Part shown: one piece after another, positions 29,101-44,100 of the stretch
How the letters are laid out: each line of letters starts with the position of its first letter
Numbering within the stretch: position 1 is the stretch's first letter
Assembly: GCA_026874595.1 (NCBI GenBank)
Contig: CM049310.1
Span: 28,567,058-28,631,057, forward strand
Reading direction: 5' to 3'
Source: Sipunculus nudus
Taxonomy: Eukaryota > Annelida > Sipuncula > Golfingiida > Sipunculidae
Length of the DNA stretch: 64,000 nucleotides
Position numbers and translations under genes: made by a program
Notes under the pieces: generated by a model
Database searches by the model: none
What the model saw: only the letters and a program-made list of their open reading frames with translations
Told to the model about the DNA's origin: nothing

Positions 29101-32100
29101 GGTTTTAAAACGTGCCCTGTTAACGGTTGGACGGACGACGGACAAAGGACCACGACTATAGCTCAGATGACTTATAGTCAGCTGAGCTAATAAGAGACCA
29201 CTGCGTTAGGATAACATAACCATGCTGAATCCTTGAGAAAGTAGAAATGACAAATTAAATACAATACTGACCTCTCCCGGTACAGGCAGGCTTGCTCCCA
29301 TACTCTCATGGTGGCGTAATGGATACCACTGAGGGTCATCATACAGGTCAGCCGAGGCCAAGTCTATCACCACCTGCAAAATCCAATAAAACTCACTAAT
29401 CTAAGGCCAAGTCTATCACCACCTGCAAAATCCATTAAAACTCACTAATCTTAAGCCAAGTCTATCACCACCTGCAAAATCCATTAAAACTCACTAATCT
29501 TAAGCCAAGTCTATCACCACCTGCAAAATCCATTAAAACTCTCATTGTAGGCCAAGTTTATCGCAAAATGGAAAGTACATCCAATGCATGTATGCATGAA
29601 TTCAAATTATGCTCCAATATCTTTGTTTAATGAATTTTCCTCAAAACTTGGATTGAGAAGTAATATTCAAACTACAGCAAACCTGTCCCTATGAACCAAC
29701 CAATGTGGAGTCTTAATACCAGGTACTTGAGCCTTACCTCTCCAACATATTCCCCACTGCCAATCCTGTCATAATCGTACACAGTGATTTCCAGACCACG
29801 GTTCTGGATGTCGCTGTGTTTGAGTGGAGAGTAGATGAAGGTTTGGTTCCACTTTGGTTCGAGCGTACCAGCCACAGTTTTGGTCCTCCTCTTGCTTTTC
29901 TCACTTTCAGCATACCAACAAACAAATGTTACACTTAAAAATGATGTTTAATTATATTAGCATATCAACAGTCAATTGTCACTCTTCAAGATGAATAATA
30001 ATATATATTTTCTTTTAAGAAAAGTGCATTTAGTAATTTTGGATTGTTTTGAAATAGTTTTTCCAGTTTTTTTTAGAGTATTCGTAACTTTTCAGATTTG
30101 GAATATCGGTAGTACTGGCATGCTGAGCGTTAACTGTTCCTAAACTCTGTGTTATATGTCTGCACCAAGACCTTTTAAATAAGTGTGCCTCTGCCAGAAA
30201 TTACAGACCAGAGTTGTGGGTCCATGCAATCTAAACTATATTCAGTTTGTTAAACATGAATTTTGTGAGCCATTATGACACAGATACATTTAACAACATG
30301 GATTCCGGTTTCCTTGTTACCTAACTTTCTGTCTGAAAACAGGTACATTTAACAGTATAGATTCCAGTTTCTTTAAGACCTTACCTTCTGTCTGGAAACA
30401 GGTACATTGTACAGTATGGATTCCTGTTTCTTTATGGCCTAACTCCTATCTAGAAGCAAGTACATTTTACAGTATGGATTCATGTTTCCTTATAACCTTA
30501 CTTTCTGTCTGAAAGCAGAAACATTTTTCGGTATGGATTCCAGTGTCTTTATGACCTTACCATCTGTCTTGAAACAGGTAAATTTTACAGTATGGATTCA
30601 TGTTTCTTTATGGCCTTACCTTCTTTCTAGTAGCAGGTACATTTTACAGTATGGATTCCTGTTTCTTTATGGCCTTGCCTTCTATCTGAAAGCAGGTACA
30701 TTTTACAGTAAGGATTCCTGTTTCTTTATGGCCTTACCTTCTATCTGAAAGCGTACATTTTACAGTATGGATTCCTGTTTCTTTATGGCCTTACCTTCTA
30801 TCTGGAAGCAGGTACATTTTACAGTATGGATTCCTGTTTCTTTATGGCCTTACCTTCTATCTGGAAGCAGGTACATTTTACAGTATGGAGTCCTGTTTCT
30901 TTATGGCCTTACCTTCTATCTGGAAGCGAGTACATTTTACAGTATGGAGTCCTGTTTCTTTATGGCCTTACCTTCTATCTGGAAGCAGGTACATTTTACA
31001 GTATGGATTCCTGTTTCTTTACAGCCTTACCTTCTATCTGGAAGCAGGTACATTTTACAGTATGGATTCCTGTTTCTTTATGGCCTTACCTTCTATCTGG
31101 AAGCAGGTACATTTTACAGTATGGATTCCGGTTTTGGCCGTTATCTCTGGCTGGCAGCTCCTGAGCACCTAGCACCGTCACGATCAGCTGGTAACTTGGT
31201 GCATCATAGATCATCTTAACCTGCAAATAATTTTATCTATTATCAGAACCCGACTTAACACAGACTACCTGAATGCAAAATAGATTATACAACCACTTTC
31301 CTTCATATGATAAGTTCAAGGAGAGATACTCCAGCCCTAAACCACTGATCCATTGTGATTTTAACATACAATCATGAACAAACTCTGATACCAACTTACA
31401 TACAAATACAAATCATCTGATGGATAAGCCTGAAAAATATGTTGAACTACATCTACCTGTGAATACTCTGAACAGAATTTCTCGACTTGAAGTAAATATC
31501 AGTCTTGTCATACTTCCTGATAACAGCATGATATTATCTCCATCTGAAGTTAATACTGTATTTGTTTGCCTCTGAATTGTCTGTTTGAAACTTTACAAAA
31601 AAGGTTCTTAGTTTTGATAAAATTTTGAGGAATATCATTAAACACCGCAAAAAATAAACCTTTAAATTTTGGAGGTATTCTGGATCACCATTGTTTTATT
31701 TGTTTTGTTTAGAGGATCTCTTACTGCTTTCTAGTTAATAACATTATCTCAGTGATCTACAAGAACATTGGTTAGTTGATTGTTACCTGTATCTTGCCTC
31801 CCAGCTGCGGCGAGTGGGCCCGAGTTCTTGTTGTTCCAGGGGATCCGGGGGATGTTATGGTCACACTTGGCCTCTGACGACGAAGAACCTCAGCCTGTTC
31901 TCCTTGAGGGTATCCTGAAAGAAAAACAAAATCAAACGTTAACTTATTCCTGAGATTGATAGGGAAGATTCCTTCTTTTGCTCCCTCTTTGATGCTGAAT
32001 TTCCATGCAACTGCCTATTTAATTAACAAAATTAATTATTTTTTAAGTAGTTGCCAAATTAGAATAATTACAGTATGATGTAACAAATATTATACTTCTT

Positions 32101-35100
32101 GGTGACTGACCGTCAAAACAAAGGTAATTTCATTATATAACAATACTCCTCAGCTACAATATCAGTTTAATTTCTATAATATTTACTGGAACTTATTTTA
32201 TTCCATCCTTTCATCATCTGTCCAGTTTGCACTTTTTTTTCAACCTGTCATATTCTTAAGTAATTGATGAACTCCTATGCCATAAAAAAGAGACAACACT
32301 GGTAGTTTGGTTTTACATCCAAGTCTTAACTGTTGTTAAGTAATTCATTGAAAATAACCTGAATTTATACAGCTCAACAAAACTTCATGAGTAAAACATA
32401 GCACAGAGAGAATAATTTAATTATTAGACCCTGACCTCTGTAGCACTCACTTTACTGTGCCAAGGTCAGTGAATCTAAATTGGAATAGCTAGCTAGGACC
32501 ACTTTAGGGCCACTTTCAGGAAAAGTGTCAGTACCGTCTTTTACAAATGAAATTAAAGCATTCAGGTTTCTATGGGTGCACCGCACCCATTGACCTAGAA
32601 GTCAAACATTTGACTTTCAACAATTTCAAACTGTCCAGCAGTGAAACCTCTAGCAATTTTTTAACTTGATTCCTCAATAGGTTATTATGTTGCTGAGGAC
32701 ACTACAGAGAAATCAGTCAAACAGGGATTTAACATCTTTCCTAGTCTGATGTGAATTTGCTGCTTAGTCATAAAAGATTTACATTTTAAGTGCGGAGGCA
32801 TGTGAAGGGGGCTATGGTATGTCAATGTGCTAGCACACACCATTTATATTGGTCAGAATCAAGTTAAACATAATTCAATAATCAGTAATCAATTAAAAAA
32901 TTTCTTTAACATCCAAACATGCAGGCCTAAATGAGCACAGTAGCCAGAGCCTTGATTTTGGGACCATCAGGTACATAGATAGTATTAATGAGACTCAAGT
33001 ACTCCAAAATGCTTTCTGCAGGAGGACAGTGTAAACCTACCTGCTTCAGCCCCTGCAGGTTCTGTAATACCAGGAGGAATTTCACCACTGTAATACAAAC
33101 AACATGAACACATTGAACAGCAAATACAACATGCAGTCAGCACTGTAGGAGTATAAATAGGACAAAACAGTCATATCCACACATGTATACCCTGGAACTT
33201 GTACAAAAAGGCTAATAGAACTACCTAACCATATACTCAATATACATTAAATATTTCCTTTATCAGATTATCAAGATTAACATAGGCAAAATGTGACGCA
33301 GGAACTCTCACATCGAAGAGGATAGAAATATTACTTTTCAGAGCACAATCCTTATGGTTATATCTCATATGAATTCACATCAAAACACTCTCCTGCAATA
33401 TGCAAATTTATACATTAATTCATTTATAGATCTCCAAACCTTCAATGTATTTATTGAGAGTATGACAAAACACCAGAAGGTCCATTAATCAGCTGGCTGA
33501 CTTAACTGCTTGATACCCTTATTTTATCAGTTTTCACTGATACATGATTGTAAAAAAAAACTTTAAACTTTTAAATTTTACAAAGTTGGAAAAGAGCATA
33601 TTAATTCTAAAATTTGAAATGTGGTGGTGACCAAATCTGTATAAACCTTAAACATCCTTCATCATATTAACTGGTTTTGTTTAAATTGTCCATCATCTTT
33701 TTTAAATTCTGAATCTGTGAACTCAATTGAAATCAAACTGCCTATAATTTCAGCCTGGTTCCATATTCATAAATCTATTATATTCAGTTTCTTCATATCC
33801 AGTACTCACCCAAGTTTTCTTTCCACGATCAATTCAACCTGAGGCTCTTGTTTAGATTCCATAATAATATCATACACCTCTTCAAATGTAGCTCCCTTGA
33901 AATTCCGTCCATTCCATTCAATCACCTCATCACCTGTGGACATTTTGTTTGACCTTGACATGAACTGATATATGACCTTGGCACTGATGTTTGACCTTGA
34001 CATAAAATGTCTGGAACATTACGTTTTTTTCCCAAAACTGGATCCTTTTTTCATGAAAAATGTGTGTAAACCTCTAGTCATATTACATATGACACCTCTC
34101 GGTACAATTTTTTCTAAACATGTAGTGTGTTGATCCTAAACAAAATATACCAGAGGTATATTAACACAATCAGTGCACTATGCTTATTGCTGGTGATAAT
34201 AATTTAGCAGACACATGTTGTGAATCAAGTATCCTTCCCGACTGCCTAACAACCAAAAACGAAAATGCAGATATGGACACATTTAAGGATAAACCTTTAT
34301 AAATGATATTTTTCATACTCCTTTGCGGTAATGACCATCAGTTTTTGGAGTAGCTTTTGCATTTTTTATTAATTTTTTTTCTACGTTCTGACCTGCATGG
34401 AGGTGGCCCACTGTGTCGGCTATACTGCCTCGTTTCACCTTGGTTATAAATGCCCCTAGATGGCCATCTTCGGCCGTCTTGCCTCCTATCACTTTCAAGC
34501 CTGCAATAAACAAAAGCAGACCTGGCTATGTAGATGAGGCTCGAGCATTGAAAGTGGTAAAAAAATGACACGACCCAGGTCACTTAAAAGTCAAGCAAAG
34601 TATGTTAAACAGAGAGGAAAAAGCAGAAGAAAATAAATTAGTCGTAATGAAACATGCAAAAGCATAGCGGACCACCACCCATGTCAGAAAAGGATCAAAC
34701 CTGGGTACAAACCACGTCTTGATGTTTCCTAAATTGGATCTGACTCTTAGTCAGACAACTTCTGATGCTGTTCACTACCAAATCTGATGACTAAACATGA
34801 TGAAACAACTTCTCAAGCTTCATTTGAGTTCAGGATCATTAAGGATATGTCTACTGCAACCGTCATATTACAGTGTTAAGAAAGACAGGTATATTGATGG
34901 TTTTGTGATCCTATGTTTTTGTGGTTCTATTACATGCCCTAGTCATATGGCTATACAAAACATCCTTAGTTTACTTTTCTATTTTGACAAATTCATCAAG
35001 AATATCCCTCAATCTAGTCTTATCATCCTCATCTTCAAAAACTACCATGGGCAAACCTGAATGAGCTTGACGGGCAACCGCCAACTCAGTTAATGTGGCT

Positions 35101-38100
35101 TCTTCAGGGTTGCAAACTTCTGTGCATTATAAACCTAAAATCTGTGGAATGATAAGTTAAGGATAAACTAATATGGTGGCAGTCATGGATGACTGCAACT
35201 TAGTGCAAGGTCCTGTATTTTAGATTCAAACTTGAGATTTAAATTTCCAATTCACAAATTTGTAATTTTTTAAACATAATTTATTTCACTGAGTCGTCCC
35301 TCCCAGATCTGCATCACAGACAGTACATGTTCCCATGTCAGTTAAGGATGAATGCTCTGCGGATATTGTGGCTTACAGAATCTGCTGGCACAGTATATCA
35401 ACACAGATGATAGCTAAAAGTGGCATTCTTGAGTGGCCATCAAAAAGTACCAACTCATGGATACATCTGATATTCTTCAAAGGAAGCTCATTCTTTATCC
35501 AGAATTAAATACTCATAATAGAAAAGATTAAGAAGCAGGGACACTGTACTATAATTGCACCAAAGCAAATGCTCTCATCTGACTGTCTTGACATCCTTTA
35601 ATGTTTTGAGGACACGTATGAAAATGTTAAATCTAGATACTGATGGATGGCTTAGTACTGTTGTATTACTTTTAATCTAAATTTTTGAATTCCTCAGCAA
35701 TATGGTACATAAGATGTTCAAATATTCTACTTATGTTCACCAATATCTAACTATTAGTCCCTAAACTGCCATTGTTTCCCAAAAAATCTGCAGTTACTTT
35801 AGGGAAAACCTCATTTTTTCTATTTTATACTTCTGAGCCAATTAATGTTTTTCAATCTAAAGTTCCCTTCTGATGACTCTAGTTAACCTGTTTTAGTCAC
35901 ATTGTAATTTTGCCTGGGATTAGATCTAAAATTTTTCTAAAGGGAAAATTACAAATATAACAATTTGTTGAAATTTTGTTTTTATTGACTGTCACTTTAT
36001 TTTTTTTCCTAGTCTAGGCATGCTTAACCTTTTTATTCTAATATTAATGTAAAATTCTTAAAAGTCACATGTCATGCTGAGGATGTGAGACTTCCTTTTC
36101 CACTTAAAATGATTTGTTTGGAGTAATTTTTACCATGTGCCCAATATCATCATCTCAATATATATTTTGAATCTATACAGGACTTTCCTTATCCTACAGA
36201 TTACAGAAATAGCTTTAAATGAAAGATTTATTAGTTTAGCATCAACTTGGTTATCACTTTCTTTCACCTAGATAAAAACACATTTTATTAATTTCTTTCT
36301 ATACCAGTCAGTCAAATATCCTGTATGCCTTTTTTTAAACACTATAGTATATTATGCCAAACACTTGGTGTTTTCTATGTCTGGCTCAGAGCTGATGAAA
36401 CATATGAACCTTATCTTATAATTTAAACTCACTTATATGAAATACAAAAGATGATTCACAAAAGATATATGTCCATATATAGAATTATTCTTTTGTGGTG
36501 ACATGTACTGTCCCTCTCATGTTAATCATGACCTAAAAAATGGGTATGTGGATGACCAAAATTACAGAGGTCACGAAAAGTTATATTAACAAGTGAGGAT
36601 ATCCAAGTACAGCATACAGCAAATGCAAAATATATCATGCTTAAATGATGTCTAAAGTTACCCTGCCACAATGCCTATGTAAAGACATAAACCAGTCTTG
36701 CCAAGCCATCTGAAATAAGATCGGGAAGGAAGTACTAAACTCACTGTGTCTACTAAACTAAACAGCGAAAGAATTTAAAGGCAAAGTAAACCATAATCCT
36801 TCTAGTAATTAAAAGTCACCACGAGACATCGGCAAGCGACAAGTCAGTTAGCACCACAAATATCACCACCACATGACTGCTGTACAAAACTCACGAAAAA
36901 AAGTCAAGCAATCGCTACAGTATCTGTGGCATGTGTAATTAATGTATTATAATTGTACCTTTAAATAGGATTTTAAATGTACAACCATATACTATTACTT
37001 GTTGAATATTCAAATAAAAAATGTTTTCTAACGTTTGTGGGATTTTGTGTGCACAGTTTATATGAACAATCCCTGAATGGTAGTTTTGAATATATTTATG
37101 AAATTTTTCCAATTTGGAGCTGCCATGAAAAACAAGATTCAATAGTTCTCTTTCCCCAAGGTCACAATCCAAGATATGAGTTGTTCATTTTACATTAACA
37201 CTGAACATGAAACTTTTTTGTGTGACAGTTATAACAATTTTGACTTTACTTTGCAAGTTTGTCCTGAATGCCATTCCTAAGTATGTCATTTAAAGAAACA
37301 ATGTCATCTGTTTTAATATGGCAGGTCAATTTTCTTATGTCAAGTACCAATAATATATAAAATATGAATTCAAATCCATCATATATATTTTACATTTATT
37401 TCTGCATTTGATAAGACACTAGGTGAAATCATAAACATGCACAATACATATAAAGTATAAAAAACAGTGAAGATCACCTGTACATTATTAAGATGACACA
37501 TGACTCACCCAAGATAGCACCAGTGTCTTTGTGTCCCGTTCCCTCCATGGACTTCTTCAGGATCATGTGACCCATAAGCTTCCTGCCGTCTGCTGCAGGT
37601 TGCCAGGTAACCGGATGCTGCATTGGTAAGGTGTGCTATTAGCAAACACTCCCCTCAATGCACAAGTGTTATCTTAATCATCAAGTCTACTGAATTGTTG
37701 ATCAGAGAAAAAATGCATCTCTATCATACTACTGTCTTCACTAGATATATGCAATTACTGTATACAATATTTGGTGAACAAGTCATTGTAGACCATTGAT
37801 AAATCAGTATTATGAAACAATTAAGATTATAATATGTAAATATGTAAATATAATATATAAACCTTGAATAGTTATTGGTAATTTCTAAAACTGCTGTATT
37901 ACTTACTGCAGCTCATACCTTGCTATTAGTAGTAAAAAATATGATTGGCCTGTCCCATGTAACACATAACATGTGTTTGTAATTTATTTAGCATCTCAAT
38001 TACCAAATAAGTATTTTGCACTGTATTACCTGTAAGATTAAACAAGCCACAAAACCTTTATGAAAAATGTAGGCAGTAGATAGTGCAAGGCACATGGATA

Positions 38101-41100
38101 GGTCATGTTAATACTTACTGAAAGCTATTATGCCATTAGTATATCATTTTAAATGATTATAGCCCATTTATACATCAATACACTCATTAGTAAAGGAATA
38201 TTCGACCAGGGATAGAAGTTCCAAGAATTGGTCTTCCAATTTAAAATGAGTAAATGTTAGAAGAGTAGAAAAAGGACAGTCAATGAGCAGCAAAAGATAA
38301 TGAGGAAAAAAATGATTTCACATGTCAACAGATTTAACTTCATTTATTTCTCTAGAGATTAACATAAATACGGGAAGTTTAGCTCATTGTCACTGTTATC
38401 AATGGGACAAGGAGGTGTAACAAAACTATGAGAAAAATACTGGAAATATTTTACCAAAGTTAAAACAACAATGAAACTAGTCATCTATCATAAACCATAT
38501 TACATGCCTTTTCTTGATATTATATTGCATGGGCTTGTGATATGATAAACACCAAGTTAACGCAATGAACAATCCTTCCAAGCAAACAATGAAGCACTTG
38601 CAACAACACAGATATGGCACACAGATATGGCAAGAAACTGTAGAGACACGTATACAGCAAAAATATTCTGATCAGTGCTCTGAAAACATCATACAAGGTG
38701 CAATGTCCAAAACTGTACTATCTGTACACACAAATTTTACATATTTGTAATCAAGATATTTCCTCCTTTTTTCCTTTCTTTTAGGAAATTCTAACATGTA
38801 GATCCTAATTTCCAACATCTTTGATTTCCTATATATTACTAAAATTCACACCTTAATTCATAACAAAACAATGTTTACTTGTTGATTTAAAGGATCAAGA
38901 TTCTTATTTCCAGGAAGAGCTGTGTAACTGATTTGTTTAACTGGACTTTGGAGCTTTTAAAGTGAAATACAAAAAAGACTGATAGTTTCATTGCCTTCTA
39001 CAAGAATGTCAACTAAGGACAGCTGGTCTTAGGTAGCAACCTTAAGTATTGCAGTGAGAAAATCATGTCCATAATTGCACTCACCCACATGGCCAGAGGA
39101 AAATCTGTCAAAGACATGTAGGTGTGGATTTTATCTTATGGACCATTATTTAATTATTATACAGAACTAACAACAAGACTAAACAGCACTAACATGATGT
39201 ACTGAAATAGCTAGTGCTAAGGGCAAAAGCAACAAAAGTCAAATTGTAGACCATAAGAATATACTGAAAATCAGTAACTGGCAGGTATAAAGTATCACAA
39301 CAAACTACAGTTGTAGCCACCCCTCCCCCTACACTTTGGTACCTATAATATTATGACAGAAACTTGCTGGGTTCTATAGACAAGTCTGTATCATTTAACA
39401 CTACGTGGTTCTTCATTAATGGACACAAGTACAGGTAATTTGCTCCCGTCTCTGCTCTGCAAATATCTCGAGAACCAGGCAAACTGTGCGTCGCATTTAT
39501 TCTCTACTGCTTAGGGCCATAAACCAATGAGCTGTGACATCCTGATCACATGATGATATTCAGTCTGGCTATAATGCTTGAAAATTTGGTCCATTATTTA
39601 AAAGATGTTTGAAGTAATGTCAATGGTCCGAGCATTATCCAATACTATTGCCAAATTAAAAAAAAAATCACTTAACTTCTTGTAGCAGGCATAAATTTTC
39701 TCTCTCTAAAACCTGAATATAAATATTAAACATATTAGGAGGTTTGATTTATCTTTTACAGAAATCAGTATTGTGACAAAGTCCTTTACAAAATAAGCCA
39801 TCTTCCTCTTCATTCAAGTCTGTTATAAGCAAAACATAAAAACAACACTTTAGAATAACAGATATTGCACCTTGAAGTGAGGTCTGTCAGCAAATATTCA
39901 CACAATGCAAGCAGATACAGGGTCAATCAGAAGGGAAAAATATACAGGAAGGGTACAAGACTACTGACCATCTAAAAGAGAAGTGGGTGCGTGACAGGTA
40001 GGGGCTATTCCACAAAAAAGTACAATACTGAATAAACCCGACCCACAAACATACAATGGGGAACTAGAAAGTACACTGACCAAATTCATACGCTAAAACA
40101 GCGAAGCCCCAACAAATACTAGGAGAAAAACCAAAGTGTAATTGCTGGCCCCTTGGGGTCCACTACAGTACCTTTTTAACATCTTCATTTATTGTTTGAT
40201 TACTACTTGACAGCCCAGTGTCAATCCCAGAATCCTTTATTTGCGGTTCAGACCAACCAGATTCATCTTCCATGGACCTGCCTTCACCGCGGCCGAAGCG
40301 AACCATTTTCTTTTTTGCTTCGGATAATTCTGCAGGCTTTTGCGTGTGATCAGTACTTTCTAATTCCCCTACAACAACGGAAAATTCTACCAGTTAGCAA
40401 ATGGAGAGGGAAAATTAAATGCTCTGGACTGTACAGCCAGATGCAGCTTAAATGAAAGTAAAAGAAAAACACAAACAGCCTTAAGCACCATGCTGCCCCT
40501 AGCTGTGACCAGGGAGAGCATTTCTGTTAACAAACGTTTGTGATAAATAATATACATCAAACGTGTCCTCAAACTTAAACCATAATCTAAATAATACTTT
40601 GAGGCATGCATGACACTGACTGACTCAGTGTAACAGTCACCAAGACTAATAACTGATAAAGACTCACCATGGGTGATGGCCATATACATGTATATATACA
40701 GATGTGTATCCTGTGCCCCCTCTCTGGGATCTTTGAGAATTTTTCTGTTTTGTGTTTGGTAATATTAATTAGTTCCTGTTATTTCAGGCACATGTTAACC
40801 ACAAACATGCAAGTCACAGGATCATCTTTGTAGCTGAAAGGCTAATTAAATTACCATTTATTTATTCTCTTTAAAATATTGTAATAATTTACAGTTCTAT
40901 TTCTACCCAACCATCCAAGTTGTGAGGAACAGAGATGTACTCCTCTAAATCCACAAAGAAAGGTCTGAATAAGGATGTCTCTTAAAAACATCATTTTATT
41001 CAAACACACACTGACATTTCCATAATATACATTTATCAACTGAAGAAAATTCATTTATTAATTCTGAATACCTTTACTTCACCCAAAATAAGAACAGCAA

Positions 41101-44100
41101 ATTTATTTTTCATGTTTCTCCTCACAAATGCTTTCCATGATAAATCTAAATATTAAAAAAGCTGTATGCAATATTACTTTTTTAACTGAAGCACTGAGAT
41201 TTAAAATATTCAGAGAATGAAACAGCTAATGAAATTGATAGCCATGATAGCTTGTCTTCACTATTGCAACAAATCAGCATACTGTCTGACTTTGCAGACA
41301 CTCAAGTAAATTCAGCTCAAGGGCAAATATTCCAAGCTTTATCAGCTGTAATGCCAAATAAATTAACACAGTTACACTACAGTTTAACTTTATTTTACCT
41401 AAATATTAAATAGATCTGTGCTGGATGTGATTCATTAATTAAACATACTAAGGTTGACATTCTAAAGGTGGCACTTGATACATAACTTTTATATATACAG
41501 ATACAGCACCACCCCATGTCGAGTGTTTATGTTAAAGCCAGCGTAGCTGATGACATGCAACTCAGTGTGACTGACACCTTTGTGGCCTGGCTCACCGCTA
41601 GAAATTTCTTTATTTTGGCTGCAAGGATTTCATCTTTTTTCCATGAGTCGTCGCTCTCTCCAGTGAGTTCTCCACGCCCGTATAATGGTTCTGCGATCAT
41701 GATGTAATGTAATGTTTACCGTGGCAATCACAGAATTAACATTCAGGTTATTGCATGATTACACACACACACACACACATCTATACTTCTGTAAGATGCT
41801 ATGATACACCTGGATAGTGAATATATACATATATACATATAAACATATATACATATATACATATATACATTATATTTATATTACCTTGTAACTGTCACCT
41901 GCCTGATTCACGTATTGCTGCTTTATGTCACAATACTTTAAAGACTATGTTTTTATTTATCACTGTAACTATATAACACTCACTCAAATAAACATTTCCT
42001 CTCTTTTATCAGTTCTAGAATAATACACATAAAGCTAGCATATGCTTAACTCTTAGTGTAAAACAACCTGGTATCACTTCAGCAAACTGTTTAGATGCTC
42101 ATGAATATTTATTAGGAACTCAATCCCTGCCACTGTTTTCAAGTATTTTGTTTACTCCTGTTACCAAACTATTTACCTGAACTCTGTCTATGGTACTTGC
42201 GTTGCTCTCATGATTTCAATCATATTTGTTTAGATGACACAATCTGACACTCATCTGAGTAATCAATGGTTGGTCCAGGCATGGTTTAGAAACCTCTGGT
42301 TCACAGCTCCAGTTTTTTTTTTTAAATTTAACTTTTAAAAATGCCAATAAATGATATGATGACATGTGATCAGGTCTGTGTTTTCACACTTTTTTTTCAG
42401 AAATGATTCAATAAATTGTTAAAGATGGTGCATGTTTCAGCAGATAAAGATAATGCTAACACTGCAAACTGATGCAATGACCTAAGTATGGGTGTACTTT
42501 TAATGACGTGTTGAGGGCACTGTCTACAGTATGAAGACGAAGGTAAATGTATGATAAGAGTGATATGTAATAAATATATGCCTTCTGCACTTCTGGTTTA
42601 ATATTAAAGGGTTCACGAGTAATTAAAAAGTCATAATGTGTTGTTAAGACATGAAAATGAATAGCTTTAGTCCTATCAAGATTCACAAAGCTGCCATTCA
42701 GGTTTAAACAGGGTTCCAACTGACAACCCTCTGCTCCGAGGTCTGACGCCTTAACCACTAGGCTACATCCTACCCCACTGTGTGCACTGTTGTGAGGACA
42801 TAAACTTTTATAACTGGATGGGTTCTTGATATGTATTCAGGACATTACCAGGCTCTCCATAAGGGGACATTTTTAATGACCCCTACCAGGGGAAATGGTC
42901 TGAATTCTTCTGGTGGTGGAAACCATGGTATACTGATACAAATACATGAAAAATAATGGGTACGTACATTATAACAATGAACAATACAGGTTGGATATAC
43001 CTATATTATAATTAATGGGGCAGGTACTCAATCTTTGTCCCACAACTCCTCTGAGGCCCTACCTAAGAAATGCTAATTTTTTTGTTTTAACTGTTGTTTT
43101 TAACATATGAGTAATAATGGGTGGGTATGTTGTTGCAATGACATAAGTATTTCCTTGCTTTAAGCTTTTTTCGTGGATGTCCTGTATTACTCTGATGCTT
43201 GAAACTGCAAATTCTTGATATCCTGACATAAACATAAGTGGTGAACATTTAGTCATTTATTCCAATAAACTGTCCTTTTACCTTGTTTTCAATGTTCATT
43301 CAACAACATATCTCAAATTATAATAATAATGCATATCTAAGTATAAAAGGAATGGTGATGTGGCCAAAAAGTAAAATCCACTTCCTAGGCAGGTTTCTTG
43401 CAGAGGGTTCATTTAGACATGTGTGTTCAAATGATAATGCTGGCCAATGATTCCAAAGTAAAATTTTACAGATGACAGCACAACAGACCAGATTAGCAGC
43501 CCTTGACACTCAGCTGAATGTACACATTTCACATACAAACCTAAAATGTTAACTGACAACTTCTAAAATATGCAGTCAAGCCATCACTGTTATGGTTTTT
43601 TAGACATTTGGCTGTTGTAAGTTCAACTTAAATTATAATTTCAAATTTTGTTCAGTAAACGCCTAAAAAAATCCAAATGTTTTACAAACAAGGGAAAAAA
43701 GAAGGTGTTTTTTATATTTTTATAATTAAAGTTTTGAAGTCCTCAAGTTTTCAAACTGAAATTCAGTATGTACAGATTATGTATTTACTGTCAAACTCTA
43801 CTTATGTATTATATTCCATTTTACATTAAAGATTTTCTTGGCTTATTTTAATTTGACCCTTTAGGTCATAAGAAACCTATAAGACACATGTATGCAAAAC
43901 TGTAGGTTTGTATCTCCAACAATTGTAAAATATGCCTGGAAGGTGAAATGAAGGCCATCACTGCAGCTCAGATGACATATAGTCAGCTGAGCTTACATTG
44001 CAAATTAGTATGATGACTGTTGACAGATGGCAGCACAGTCAATCCTTTTAATTCAAACATAATAAGTAACGTGCCTCAAAATCATTCCTTTTCTGACTAT

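Noticed and set aside
30482-31219. Overlapping plus-strand ORFs of 88-150 codons repeating FFMALPSIWKQVHFTVW-type segments
   Set aside because: They are antisense readings of the 59-bp array. The 59-bp period makes every frame look alike, and no start or splice context supports a plus-strand repeat protein.
42690-42776. Possible functional tRNA gene on the minus strand
   Set aside because: A- and B-box-like motifs are present, but the acceptor stem does not pair and the B box departs from GGTTCGANNCC. Called a SINE head instead.
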